Source of the DNA: Helianthus annuus
Lineage: Eukaryota > Streptophyta > Magnoliopsida > Asterales > Asteraceae
Assembly (NCBI RefSeq): GCF_002127325.2
Contig: NC_035437.2
Location: 162,043,408 to 162,107,407, forward strand
Length of the DNA stretch: 64,000 bases
Reading direction: 5' to 3'
Part shown: positions 1 through 11,504 of the stretch, piece after piece
Layout of the letters: every line of letters starts with the position of its first letter
Position numbering within the stretch: the first letter of the stretch is position 1
Program-made: the position numbers and the translations under genes
Notes under the pieces: generated by a model
Seen by the model: only the letters and a program-made list of their open reading frames with translations
Database searches by the model: none
What the model was told of the DNA's origin: nothing

Positions 1-146
1 GCTGTCCAGCTGGCTTCTATTTGGCTTTCACATTTTGTTACCTGAAACGTGTTTTAAAAACATTTTGTCAGTGGGAAATACTGGTGAGTGAATCCCAGTT
101 TAATCAGGTTTAAATAAAATTCACAGTGAACAGTATTGAGGGCGAT

Positions 147-698
147 CCCGCAATTACATTTGTTTCCAAGTTATATTAATTATCACCCGTTGGTACTGTC
201 GAAACCCGACTTGTGGAAATGTTACTCCTTAACCAGGTTGTAACCAATTTTGTATACAAAACCCCAACATACCCACGATAATTGTATTCTTACAAATACT
301 CAATAACTGTCATTCGCATAGAAAGGTATTTAAGGTTTTGTAAAAACAGTTTGCAAAAAGGAGATTACTCACATTGCTGTCTTAGGTTATTCTTTAGAGT
401 TTCCTGGTAAATATCTATAAATTACACAAATGCACGTGTGTTAGTATAATAACCCATTTTAACATTAGTAATACCCTCCCCGAGACGGCATTCCAACGAC
501 TACGTCGGGCAGAACCACGACAGCCGTTACGGAACCCTAGATCAATCGGGCAGCGTATCTAATACGTCTCCAGGGGTTATAATACTTACATCGTAGCAGA
601 ACTTCGCTATTTTAGGGGGTATAATGCCCGGGTATAATAACGCCACTACAGAAAATTAAGAAAGAAAGAAAGGAATGAGCGAGCAGACTGAAGGCCCG
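147..698. repeat. 552 bp direct repeat, copy 1
   Basis: Matches 1162-1713 at a constant offset of 1015 bp, with only a few substitutions by eye (for example TTATATTAATT versus TTATATCAATT, and small changes in the A/G-rich tail). In minus orientation this copy lies just downstream of the TATA box at 707-716, so it is probably the transcribed R-U5 part of the LTR. Confidence 0.9.
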
Positions 699-706
699 TT
701 GCGTTC

Positions 707-716
707 TATTTATAGT
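707..716 (-). promoter_or_regulatory. Putative LTR TATA box
   Basis: The minus strand reads CTATAAATAGAA just downstream of the GC-rich motif cluster. The other LTRs here have the same arrangement. This is inferred from sequence only. Confidence 0.45.
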
Positions 717-733
717 GCTGAAATCGGACTTCC

Positions 734-998
734 AGGCGGCCCGCGTAAAGTAAGGCTAAGCCTTACGCGGCCCGCGTCAACATGCGGTCAACGTATAGCT
801 TGGCCCGGTCATCTACTAGGCTCGACACGATGTTGACACGTGTCAGCTCAGGGTCGTGCCACATTCTAGGTCGCTCGCGGCCCGCATGAACTTAAACGAA
901 GTCATACGCGGCCCGCATCAACTAATGATTTCAGCGGAGTCCGGTTACATCCTAATGCGGCCCGCGTTAAGTTGAGGTGAGGCCCTACGCGGCCCGCC
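734..998. repeat. GCGGCCCGC motif cluster
   Basis: About six copies of GCGGCCCGC (near 734, 767, 876, 908, 957 and 989) are separated by unrelated 20-100 bp spacers. The same core recurs in the solo LTR at 36486-36625. In minus orientation the cluster lies immediately upstream of the TATA box at 707-716, in the U3 position. Confidence 0.85.
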
Positions 999-1161
999 TG
1001 AACTTAAGATTTAGGGTTTTTAATTTATTTTATGTATTATGTTCTACTTTGGGCTCGGTTTTCACATACGGGGTGCATATAAAGACATGTTGATATATTT
1101 CAAGATATATTAGGGTGTCAAAATTATTATGAGGGTGTCGGTTTTACCGAGGGTTGTTATA

Positions 1162-1713
1162 CCCGCAATTACATTTGTTTCCAAGTTATATCAATTATCA
1201 CCCGTTGGTACTGTCGAAACCCGACTTGTGGAAATGTTACTCCTTAACCAGGTTGTAACCAATTTTGTATACAAAACCCCAACATACCCACGATAATTGT
1301 ATTCTTACAAATACTCAATAACTGTCATTCGCATAGAAAGGTATTTAAGGTTTTGTAAAAACAGTTTGCAAAAAGGAGATTACTCACATTGCTGTCTTAG
1401 GTTATTCTTTAGAGTTTCCTGGTAAATATCTATAAATTACACAAATGCACGTGTGTTAGTATAATAACCCATTTTAACATTAGTAATACCCTCCCCGAGA
1501 CGGCATTCCAACGACTACGTCGGGCAGAACCACGACAGCCGTTACGGAACCCTAGATCAATCGGGCAGCGTATCTAATACGTCTTCAGGGGTTATAATAC
1601 TTACATCGTAGCAGAACCTCGCTATTTTAGGGGGTATAATGCCCGGGTATAATAACGCCACTACAGAAATTTAGAAAGAAAGAAAGAAAGTGAACGAACA
1701 GACTGAAGGCCCG
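1162..1713. repeat. 552 bp direct repeat, copy 2
   Basis: Second copy of 147-698. In minus orientation it lies upstream of the motif cluster, where an LTR would normally begin. The order R-U5-like, U3-like, R-U5-like suggests unequal recombination or template switching between LTRs. Confidence 0.9.
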
Positions 1714-1717
1714 AAGA

Positions 1718-1923
1718 CCTGAGCGATTCGGCATACACCTTCTTTAACGAGAGCCCGGAAAAGGGTTGGACTTGTCCACCTACATATAGCATAGGAATCA
1801 CCCTCACCGACAACCTCTTACGTTCTCGTCTTAACCTAGGACAATTAAGGTATCTTAGGCACTTTGGGGTTGTTCCATCCAGTAAGGAACCACCCGATCC
1901 GGATAAGTTCCTTAAGACATAAG
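1718..1923 (+). pseudogene. Coding remnant of unknown function (Athila-type element)
   Basis: One plus-strand frame stays open from about 1718 to a TAA at 1921-1923 and reads like real protein (it includes SDSAYTFFNESPEKGW and LLRSRLNLGQLRYL). It has no start codon because the LTR-derived sequence ends immediately upstream. The Athila-specific GGGGCC palindrome motifs begin about 25 bp downstream, so it is probably the tail of an ORF of the A-prime element, truncated when the upstream LTR inserted or recombined. I do not recognise a domain. Confidence 0.4.
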
Positions 1924-1948
1924 ACAACCTTCCTAATCAGCCCTTCGA

Positions 1949-3500
1949 CACGGGGCCGTGTCCGGCCAACACGCCCTCGTGTCCTCCAAAAGATTATTTT
2001 CTGATTTTATCAGAATACGGACAAAAATGTGTCAGGATTCTGTCTGCACACGGGGCCGTGTCCAGCCGACACGGGGCCGTGTCCAACGTGCTGTCGTTTT
2101 CTATAAATGCAGCATGATTCCTGCTCATTTGGACCACTTCAAAAGACAGAGATTCCTGAGATCTTCACTCATACTATCCTAGGTATGTTCTAAAAGAAGG
2201 TTCTCAAGAACTATCTTGTCTTTTCCTCTTTTGTCCATTACCTTCTTCCTCAATTTTTAATTAACACCTCCATTAGAGTTGGGAACTTCATAATTCCAAC
2301 CTTTAATGAAGTGTTTGTTAGATCTTATTCAAGAAATCTTGTCTAAAATAAGTCATGCAAACTTTGTTTTAAATTTTTTGTGCTTAAACTTTGCATATAA
2401 ACCAATAAAATAATTTAAAAACTGCAAGATTTCTTAATATAAAAGCTTACAGACATCTGGACACGGGGCCGTTCTCAATGAACACGGGGCTGTGTCCGAA
2501 GTACGGTTTTACAAAAATTTGAGCTCGTTACGGTCTTTCCTCTCAGAATGGCAAGCAGAACAAGCGGAACGTCTGCATCACACACAAGGAACAACCGAAA
2601 CGGAAGGAGGTCATCTACGGCGGAAGACTCTCTTGTAAACTATGTTTACGCCCTAAGAGAAGCTATAGATGAAATGACGGGGTGGAAGAAACCTTGGTCG
2701 ACCGCATCAACCATCTATCGGTGGGACTAGAAGGGTGTCTCCGGGAAGTTAACCTCTTGCACCAGAGGTTGAACATTCTCGCATCTCCCCCTTTGGTACC
2801 TATAATAACCCAAAGGGCATGGAACGTGGTGCCTGAAGTTATCATACCAGCCGAGTGGTATGCCATGCACCCGGGGGCTCCTAGGGACATATTACAAGGA
2901 GTTCCGGTTGGCGCTACCCCTCCTCCGCAAGACGTTGAGGAAAACGAAGCCACCTTCTTTCTCCCAAGAGAAATAGAAGAATGGCTTTGAAAGCATATAG
3001 GAAGATAACACTCGGCTAAGAAGTCCTACTACATTACCGAGAATGAATTCCCGGAATTTTGGTTCTTAACAAGGGATTAGGACTCCTTATGATAACTTTA
3101 TGTTTCACTAAATCTATCTAATTTAGGACTTTTTATTTCTTATTTATTTTTAATTTTTAGGACTATGTAATCCTCTCTATGATTATTAATGAAATGATGG
3201 TTTGGATGGTGTTATAAGAAATAAAACACACTCTGGATGATGAGGGATAACCAGGGAAACGAGAAACATCGCCCCATGCACTGAAACAGAGCAATCCGAC
3301 AATGATCTCCCATTACAGTAGGCTCAGCACGAGCCGTGTCCACCCAACACGGCCCCGTGCTGCACAATCTGCAGCAAATCGCCCAGTTCAGGTAACTGGA
3401 CACGGGGCCGTGTTCACTGGACACGCCCCCGTGCCCAGGCTTCTGTTTCTTTTCTTAAAATTTTGTCACTGGCACCTGAACACGGGGCCGTGTCCAGATT
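1949..3500. repeat. Interspersed CACGGGGCCGTG palindrome motifs
   Basis: Short near-palindromes of the form ACACGGGGCCGTGTCC occur near 1949, 1970, 2049, 2070, 2460, 2483, 3330, 3350, 3400, 3420 and 3480. Many come in pairs separated by only 3-6 bases. They keep the same orientation relative to the element. The same motif occurs in the A-prime LTR (about 5135-5335) and throughout element A, but not in the other elements of the window. Confidence 0.85.
2548..2990 (+). pseudogene. Small post-pol ORF of A-prime, frameshifted
   Basis: An ATG at 2548 opens a frame of about 45 residues that are Ser/Arg-rich and then helical. Near 2680 the reading continues in another frame (VDRINHLSVGLEGCLREVNL and onward) to a stop at 2988-2990, so one ORF of roughly 147 codons carries a single-base frameshift. 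The helical, leucine-rich middle resembles a short coiled coil. Its place, ahead of the long 3' untranslated region and LTR, corresponds to the C-terminal end of the env-like ORF in element A (14002-14114 and 34620-35654), but the sequences are not clearly alike. The function is unknown. Confidence 0.4.
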
Positions 3501-4886
3501 GCCAGTAACATAAAATTTTGCTTTAAACACCATTTTACACATTCAATCAACCTAAAAACTTATCTTTGGGACACATTGAGGACAATGTGTAATTTAAGTG
3601 TGGGGGGGATGCTAAAACCTTGAATTTTGCAAGTCCTAATAACAAGCCTTACACAAAACTCTATTGGAACCGCTAATCACCCCAAATTTTTTCCAAAAAA
3701 AATTTCATTTTTTTACTTGTCTAAGTTTAAGTTGGGAATTCAAAACTTAACAAGGTTATATTTTTACAAATTTACAACCGATAGCGTCGTGATAAAAAGA
3801 ACCAACATAAGAAAATTATGAAAAGGCATGACAAACTTAGTTAAAATTTGATTATATACTTGATCACATAAAAAAACCCTTTTCCCACAAAAGTGAGTTT
3901 TGAGCCTTTAACGAGCATACAAATATATATATCTTTACACTAAATGCTCATTTTTCGTTTCTTGTGTGAATAGCCGCTTGGTTCATACGACTCTAGAACT
4001 TGCCACAACAATACATTCCCGGTCCTTACCAACTTAAACCCGAGTAAGTAAATGATGGAGGCATTAGGACTAACCCTTTTTCATTCTATACCATTATTTT
4101 TCTTTTTTTTTTACCACCTACCCAAAATCCCCCTAGTTAACCCCTTTGAGCCTAAACCTTTTCATTTCGTAACCCAAAACAACCCTTTTTACCCACCTAA
4201 ACCTTTTTATTTATTTTTTTTAGTAACAACGTTCGGTTCTCTTATGACTTTCAATATATATATATATATATACACATATAGATGAAGCCAAACAAACAAA
4301 CAAAGTTTATCAAATCTCTTTGTTTGAACAATCCATCGAAATAAAATAAAAATATGAAAAATAAAAAGTCTTTCAAACCGACGTTTGTTACGCCTTTCGC
4401 CCTTTTTACTAACCACTAGCCCAACTACCCACCTTTAGCCCAAGCCAAAAAACCCATAAAGTCCTCTTGATATTTACAAAGGTATATAGTTAAAAAGGAG
4501 GAGGATTGATTGCTTGGCAAGCTTATGGTAGAAGTAAGTTCCATGCCGCTCTCGAGTGATTCACTAAAAATACACCTTCGGCCGAGTGTTGAGTGATCTC
4601 CCGTGAGGTATGTGAACTTGTATATAAATAAGATTTTAAAAAGGTATGTTATGCCCAAATAAGTAATTTATCTTAAGGAATGTTCTTAATAAATCATGCC
4701 GAATAGGATTGTAAATAAATAAAAATAAAACCTCAATAAAGAATCTTGGAAATCCCGACACTCTATGACAAGCCTAAAAAAAAAAAAAAAAACCTTCTCT
4801 TCTACCCATTCCATTTGGGAGTGAATAAAGCCACATTATAAAGAGTTTTGCTTGAGGACAAGCAAAGATTCAAGTGTGGGGGTATT

Positions 4887-6557
4887 TGATATGCGCAAAA
4901 TGCAACATATAAATTATATCAAATGTGGCATAAAACTAACCCTTTTTTAGTACTAATGTTGGAAAAAATGTGTTTTTGTCTTCCTTTTGTATTTTCAGGA
5001 TTAAATGAGCTCAAATTAACAAAAGAAGCAAAAAGACAGCAAAATCTAACATAAATACAAGAAAAGGGGCTAAAGTGGAATGCCTGACCCCTCAACAGCA
5101 TCTTCCCAAGCAAAACCAAGAAAACAGAAGACTGAACACGCCCCGTGCTCAGCGAGCACGGGGCCGTGCCCAAGAAGCAGCAGAAAAGACAAACCTTTAG
5201 AAGCTTCTATTGCCCACCACGGGGCCGTGCCCAATGGACACGGGGGCGTGGTCAGACTCCTGCAGGCGCATTTATTGTAATTGCGAATTACAATTAATGA
5301 GGAGAGAGACAAGGATGGACACGGGGCCGTGCCCGAGCTTCTGTTCAGCCTATAAATAGGAGTGCTTGGAGACATTTCAACTCATCCCTTGGCACATCAC
5401 CTCTCTCACACTTCACCCACCACCCACCACCATAACACCATCATCCACCACCATCATCCATTGTCCATCATAGAGTGTGTGAGTCGTCTCGGGATCCAAG
5501 ATTGATCGTAAGAGTTCTTGACAATCAAAGGCCATGTTTGCCTAAGTCTCTTACATCACTTGGTGAAGACAAGTGTTTAGTGTAATACTTTTTATTTTTA
5601 ATCTTTTGCACTTTTTAATTGGTTTTGTATTAATGACTTTAATTACTAGTTTCTTATGTTGAAGGTGATTCTTCCTTATCGTTTATTCGTGGTGTCTTGG
5701 CATTATTTTACTGTCTATATAAAATAAAAGATTTTCACCATTCATATCTCCACGGTCTATATGGAGGTATGTTGGCTACCTGGTCGGGGGTTAAGGGAAC
5801 GGTTTGGAAAGAGTCTTGCCATTGTTCAGCGTTTAGAGATCCTGCAAGGGACCTGGGTCAAATTTAGTAGGACCTCCTTCAATACCCAAAGGTGTTGGAT
5901 GGCGGGGGTCAAAACTCTTTGATCCCCTCATAAGTTAAACTACTATTAAAACTTTAACCCAGCTACTTAGGACTGTATCCCTGCTGACTCAGACTACTTA
6001 GTTGAGGGTAACGTCGCCTTCAAAAGAGGGGCCTACCACATTATGCATTAATAACTTAATTAATTATCTTTCAATAATCCGACCCTTTAGGATTGTATCC
6101 TTGCTGAATCAAACTACTAGGTTGAGGGTAACGTCGCCTTCAAAAGAGGGGCCTACTACAATAACTAAGATAATCTCTTAAATAAGTGCAAAAGTGCGAA
6201 AATAATCAAAGGTTACACTAACACACGAGTCGGATCCAAGTGATTCATCTTGTCTATCTGTTTTTATTTTTATTTTTATTTTCAGCATTTTAGTTAGTTT
6301 TATTTTCTTAGTTTAAAAATCTTTTCCTAACATTTTGGTTTGATTAGACGCTGAGGATAAACCGGTACTAAAAGCTCTTGTGTCCTTGGACGACCTCGGT
6401 ATCTTACCAACACTATACTACGTCCACGATGGGTGCACTTGCCCATATGTGTGTTTAGTGTTAGTAAATATCGTGTTTTATAAATTTAAAACTTGGCTAA
6501 AAAGTGTAAAAGGGCTTAAAATACATACCTAAAATATAACACACTTCACGCACATCA
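4887..6557 (+). mobile_element. 3' LTR of Athila-type element A-prime
   Basis: The LTR begins TGATATGCGC just after a G-rich polypurine tract and ends GCACATCA. It is the same family as 9792-11473 and 44603-46293. In order it contains paired GGGGCC palindromes (5135-5335), a TATA box at 5351-5360, a CACCACC-rich stretch (5405-5462), and two imperfect copies of an approximately 85 bp unit containing AACGTCGCCTTCAAAAGAGG (near 6009 and 6129). Confidence 0.85.
5351..5360 (+). promoter_or_regulatory. LTR TATA box (A-prime)
   Basis: TATAAATAGG lies about 30 bases downstream of the last CACGGGGCCGTG palindrome in this LTR and is conserved in the sister LTRs. It probably positions the element's transcription start. 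Confidence 0.55.
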
Positions 6558-7145
6558 CGTGGTTATCTTAATCACTGGCTAGTGGGGTATTGTGCACATT
6601 ACTAAATTCTCACGGTTAGGTTAATAAGCCCTAATACAGGTTAGGCAAATAAGTCCTAACAGTGATAATCGTCACTACTTGGGGAAGGACCCAATAGTGG
6701 CATGACCATCGTCACCAGGAGGTGACACCGGCGCCAGATAAAAATAAGATAAATGCCATTGTAATCGCTCTTATGCTGTAATTGATAACTATGTGTCCTT
6801 TCTCAGATTGAATGATTCACTCAATATTTCCCCGCTGACAAAATATTTTTACAACATGTTTCAGGTGACCTACTGTGAATCAAGTACAAGTGCTATGGAG
6901 CACTCCCAACCTTGAAGTAGTGGCTCGACTAAATAAATAAATAAACATGTTTTGTAAAATAAGGGAATTCCTATGAAATTCCTCTACTGTAAATTACGGG
7001 GTTATCTCGAATTATGAAATAAATAATACTCGGGCATTTTCAATTTTAAACGATCATGTTAAGACTTTCGCTGTAAACATAAATACCACGGGTTTCTGTC
7101 CCGCGGCTCCTGGACCGGGTCAAACCGGGCGCGGGGGCCGTGACA
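6558..7145 (+). mobile_element. 3' fragment of an LTR related to element B
   Basis: This segment resembles the last 600 bp of the B LTRs: GTGGGGTATTGTGCACATTAC, then CATTGTAATCGCTCTTA, then ATTTCCCCGCTGACAAAA and TTTCAGGT, ending in GGGGGCCGTGACA. The 5' part is missing because A-prime abuts it at 6557. No primer binding site follows, so the flanking 7146 sequence is not the natural interior of this LTR's element. Confidence 0.65.
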
Positions 7146-8202
7146 TCACTGCACTCGAATTTTCAAATAGAATCAAGCGATTTAGTCCGGATTAGGTGTG
7201 AAAACCGCAAACTCTCGACTAAATTGCTTGGTCAATGCTGACTTTATCAATTCATCAATGATTTCTTCATTAATTTCTCAAAACCAACAAGGAGAATTAT
7301 ACCAAATCAGGAGTGAAATCCATATTTTGATGAATAATCTCTTCAATTTTACTAAAACAAGGAAGAAGTTGCTAAGCTAGGGGTGAAACCCTAACCTTGA
7401 TAACTTGTTCCGAATTTTTTATTTATCTCACCAAAGCCTCGACGGACTCCAACGACCTGAACTCACAAGTATGACCTAGGGAATGCGTGTTGAATGCCCA
7501 AGAATCGAGGCAGCAACACGAACCCGAAAGTCAAAAAGTGACGACAAGTCCACTGCGAATAGTCGAATCGCTTTGGGTAGTCGATGTCTAGTAGCCGCAG
7601 ACAATCTATTCCTCGATTTTATGTGTTTCAATTCTGAGCTTGCAACTACCAACTCTGATAACTCGTTGATTTTATGTGTTTTAAGTGTACTTGTTTGTTT
7701 ACGTGTTTTAATTTTAAAAAAATTTCGATTTTCGCTATCACTTCGATCGACACACACGACTCGTATTGCTATTCTATCTCAAGACACTAACAAGTCGCTG
7801 CAATTTTAGACAATATTATGCTACGATTATGCTATAATACTCGACACGCTACACGACTATGCTATGCTATACTACTCGATATGCTATTCGCGATCACTAT
7901 ATTCGAATAACTCACAACACTTAGATGCGGTCAGGATACTGTATGTGCTACTGTGTGCGGATAGGAGAATTACGTGACATTAACCGCATCTGTGATTAAA
8001 TGCGTTTGTGTTTATGTGTTTATGTGCTACTGTGCTTCTGTGCCTTATGTGTTTTTGTGCTTCTGTGATTACGTGATTTTCGTGCCTATATGTTTATGTG
8101 ATTCATGCTTTATCGTGTTCCTGAGCTTTAGTAAGTAGTAAACGTGTGAGGTGAGATCCGATTTGTTGTGTCTGAGACGAACGACAATGTCTGTTGCAGA
8201 CC
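7146..8202 (+). other. Non-coding leader-like region before gag of element D
   Basis: I find no convincing ORF. The stretch has simple, degenerate repeats: TATGCTA-type units around 7816-7890 and TG-rich units (GTGTTTATGTGCTACTGTGC and variants) around 7990-8100. It probably represents the 5' untranslated leader of element D, because gag starts directly after it. No tRNA-Met-type primer binding site and no copy of D's own LTR is visible, so D has lost its 5' LTR or been joined to a foreign LTR end at 7145/7146. Confidence 0.5.
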
Positions 8203-9791
8203 ATGTCGTCATCTGGACACCGAACCCCTCTTACCTGCCAAGAAAAGAGAGACAAGCGTCTCGCTGCTATCATCGCCAAGCAAGTGGCAAAAGCTGTAAG
8301 TGAGGTGTATGAAAACGTCAGCAAATCGTCAGAGGAGTCGCGAACCGATGCTCCTAAAGATGCTAACAAGACCGTTTTCAGCTTCAAACAGTTTAAGGCA
8401 TGCGGACCAAAGGAGTTCACCAGAGAAGATGGCCCTACCGCCATGTTTCAATGGTTTGATTCGGTTGAAGTCACTCTGGGCCAAAGCGGCTGTCCTGAAA
8501 ATCTCCGTACCCTAAATGCGACCGGTGTCTTCCAGTCCCGAGCTCTAGACTGGTGGACGGCCGAACGAAACAAACGCGGGAATGATGCAGCTTATGAGCT
8601 GACTTGGGAAGAGCTGAAAGCCATTATGATGGATGAATTCTGCCCTCCCCATGAACGCCAAAAGCTGGAGGATGAGTTTTGGAACATCAAGCAGAAGGAC
8701 AGAGACAACGCTGCTTTAACTGCTCGCTTCAAGCAGCTTAGCATTATCTGTCCCGATCAAGTCAAGACGCCAGACATGGCCATCAAGAAGTACATTCGAG
8801 CTTTACCTGATTGTGTTGCCGATTTTGTTCACGCCAGCAAGACATCATCAATTGAGGAGACCTACCTGCTTGCCGCCGAGATCAATGACAAGCGGGTAAA
8901 GTCTGGTTTCTGGGATAAGCCATCTAAGTCTTTGCATCAAGCTACCACTGCAGCAACCGCCGACTCCACTGCTCAACCCTCCAAGTCATCACGCCGAAAG
9001 AAGAAGCACAACAACAGCAGCTCCAACAACAAGAACTGTGCTGTCATAATAACTGCTGCCCCTCTGCAAGCCGTACCGGCTCAGCAGCAGTCGCATCACC
9101 GACCAGCTCCAATGACCAATGCACCGCCAGCAAAGCGTGCTTACACAGGTCCCTACCCGCTCTGCCCGACATGCTCATATCATCATCCGGTGGGAATCAC
9201 CTGTCGTTTCTGCGCTCACTGCAATCTCTACGGTCATTTCACTACAAACTGTCGCTATGGTCCCCGAAACACCGCAGCTCCTGCCGCCGCTCATCAAGCT
9301 CTACTCCCAGCCCCTCAAGGCCAACCCGCAGCTCAAGCACCCGCGGTCAATGCTCGTGTCTGCTTTGCATGTGGTGACCCTAACCATTTTGCAAACATGT
9401 GCCCGAACAGGGTGGTGAAACAAGAGCCCAAACAGCAGCAGCAGCAGCCCCAACAGCAGCAGCAAGTAGCCCGTGTCAGAACCTTCAACATCAATGCCCG
9501 TCAAGCCCAGGCTGACAATGACGTGGTTAATGGTACGTTCCTTGTGAATGGTATTTATGCATCATGTTTGTTTGATACTGGAGCCGATAACTGCTTTGTG
9601 TCGTTTGAATTCGAGAAGCTCCTTAGTCGTAAGCGCTCTTATCTCCCTTCGTCATTCGATGTCGAAGTCACTACTGGAAGAACTGTCGCCGTTAACTCTG
9701 TTCTCCATGATTGTACTCTCGAGCTCAACAATCACATCTTCCCAATCGACCTTATTCCGATGCAGCTCGGAAGCTTCGATGTCATAGTAGG
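8203..9791 (+). pseudogene. gag-pro: Gag-protease part of chromovirus D (interrupted)
   Basis: The first ATG is at 8203 and the frame is open to the insertion at 9791. Residues of about 60-240 form a retrotransposon gag core (RALDWWTAERNKRG, then LEDEFWNIKQ). A Pro/Ala/Gln-rich linker follows, then Cys/His knuckles: a composite one with CPTCSYHHP and CAHCNLYGHFTTNC, and a classic CCHC, CFACGDPNHFANMC. A Gln-rich stretch precedes the aspartic protease, whose catalytic motif is FDTGADNCFV. The frame stops artificially within the inserted Athila LTR and resumes at 46294. Gag packages element RNA and protease cuts the polyprotein. No stop is seen within this part itself. Confidence 0.85.
9787..9791. 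repeat. Target site duplication GTAGG, left copy
   Basis: GTAGG directly precedes the Athila-type LTR and is repeated at 46294-46298 after its far end. It shows that 9792-46293 entered as one element before the later nested insertions. Confidence 0.9.
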
Positions 9792-11473
9792 TTATGCGTG
9801 TTAGTGTGTATATGTTTTAGGTATATATTTTAAGCCCTTTTTACACTTTTTTAGCCAAGTTTTAAATTTATAAAACACGATATTTACTAACACTAAACAC
9901 ACATATGGGCAAGTGCACCCATCGTGGGCGTAGTATAGTGTTGGTAAGATACCGAGGTCGTCCAAGGACACAAGAGCTTTTAGTACCGGTTTATCCTCAA
10001 CGTCTAATCAAATCAAAATGTTAGAAAAGATTTTAAAACTAAGAAAATAAAACTAACTAAATGCTGAAAAATAAAATAAAAACAGATAGACAAGATGAAT
10101 CACTTGGATCCGACTCGTGTATAGTGTAACCTTTGATTATTTTCGCACTTTTGCACTCGTTTAAGAGATTATCTTAGTTATTGTAGTAGGCCCCTCTTTT
10201 GAAGGTGACGTTACCCTCAACCCAGTAGTTTGAGTTAGCAAGGATACAATCCTAAAGGGTCGGATTATTGAAAAATAATTAATGAAGTTATTAATGCAAA
10301 TTATGGTAGGCCCCTCTTTTGAAGGTGACGTTACCCTCGACTAAGTAGTCTGAGTTAGCAGGGATACAGTCCTAAATAGCCGGGTTATAGTATTAATAGT
10401 AGTTTAACTTATGAGGGGGTCAAAGAGTTTGGATCCATCCAATACCTTTGGGTATTGAAGGAGATCCTACTAAATTTGACCCAGGTCCCTTGCAGGACCT
10501 CTAAACGCTGAACAAGGGCAAGACTCTTACCAAACCGTTCCCTTAACCCCCGACCAGGTAGCCAACATACCTCTATATAGACCGTGGAGATATGAATGGT
10601 GAAAATCTTTTATTTTATATAGACAGTAAAATAATGTCAAGACACCACGGACAAACGATAAGGAAGAATCACCTTCAACATAAGAAACTAGTTATTAAAG
10701 TCATTAATACAAAACCAAATAAAAAGTGCAAAAGATTAAAAATAAAAAGTATTACACTAGACACTTGTCTTCACCAAGTGATGTAAGAGACTTAGGCAAA
10801 CATGGCCTTTGATTGTCAAGAACTCTTACGATCAATCTTGGATCCCGAGATGACTCACACACTCTATAATGGACAATGGATGATGGTGGTGGATGATGGT
10901 GTTGTGATGGTGGTGGGTGGTGGGTGAAGTGTGAGAGAGGTGGTGTGCCAAGGGATGAGTTGAAATGGCTCCAAGCACTCCTATTTATAGGCTGAACAGA
11001 AGCCTGGGCACGGCCCTGTGCCCACTGGGCACGGCCCCGTGTCCGTCTGACACTCTCTCTTCATTAATTGTAATTCGCAATTACAATAAATGCGCCTGCA
11101 GTACTCTGACCACGCCCCCGTGTCCGCTGGGCACGGCCCCGTGGTGGGCAATAGAAGCTTCTATTAGTTTGTCTTATCTGCTGCTTCTTGGGCACGGCCC
11201 CGTGCTCGCTGAGCACAGGGCGTGCCAGTCTTCTGCCTTCTTTGTTTTGCTCGGGAGGATGCTGTCGAGGGATTGGGCAATCCACTTTTGTCCCTTTTCT
11301 TGTATTTATGTTAGATTTTGCTGTCTTTTTGCTTCTTTTGTTAATTTTAGCTCATTTAATCCTGAAAATACAAAAGGAAGACAAAAGCACACTTTTTCCA
11401 ACATTAGTACTAAAAAAGGGTTAGTTTTATGCCACAATTGATATAATTTATATGTTGCATTTTGCGCGTATCA
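9792..11473 (-). mobile_element. 3' LTR of Athila-type element A
   Basis: 1682 bp. On the minus strand it starts TGATACGCGC and ends ACACGCATAA, where the terminal CA appears mutated (TTATGCG on the plus strand against TGATGCG in the other LTR). It contains GGGGCC palindromes (about 11005-11225), a GGTGGT-rich tract (10870-10926) and two imperfect approximately 85 bp direct repeats (about 10186-10270 and 10306-10390). A purine tract on the minus strand (AAGTGTGGGGGTATT) directly precedes it. Confidence 0.9.
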
Positions 11474-11504
11474 AATACCCCCACACTTGAATCTTTGCTT
11501 GTCC

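Larger units (their letters stand above)
1..1713 (-). mobile_element. LTR-derived sequence with internal duplication
   Basis: I see no coding sequence. Read on the minus strand this looks like gypsy LTR sequence. Bases 38-100 are the reverse complement of a block also found near the 3' end of the LTRs at 6820-6880, 16740-16800 and 34270-34325 (TATTTCCCCGCTGACAAA followed by ACACGTTTCAGG). A minus-strand TATA box lies at 707-716, with a cluster of GCGGCCCGC motifs just upstream of it in that orientation. The region contains two near-identical 552 bp copies 1015 bp apart, so it is not a simple single LTR. Its outer ends are not defined: the window starts inside it, and I could not find a target duplication at 1713. 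Confidence 0.6.
1718..6557 (+). mobile_element. Truncated Athila-type gypsy element (A-prime), 3' part with LTR
   Basis: This is the 3' part of an element of the same family as the large Athila-type element at 9792-46293, in opposite orientation. Bases 3540-4886 match the reverse complement of about 11474-13460, including the GGACACATTGAGGACAATG stretch, and 4887-6557 matches both LTRs of that element. A purine-rich tract (AAGTGTGGGGGTATT) directly precedes the LTR and is the polypurine tract. There is no gag, pol or 5' LTR, so the 5' part is lost or lies outside the window. Bases 3000-3540 and 3600-4886 are AT-rich untranslated sequence with no ORF I would support. Confidence 0.8.

Noticed and set aside
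10965..11441. 158-codon ORF in the Athila-type LTR
   Set aside because: It translates the CACGGCCCCGTG motif array and lies across the TATA region; it is out of context for a gene and differs between LTR copies.
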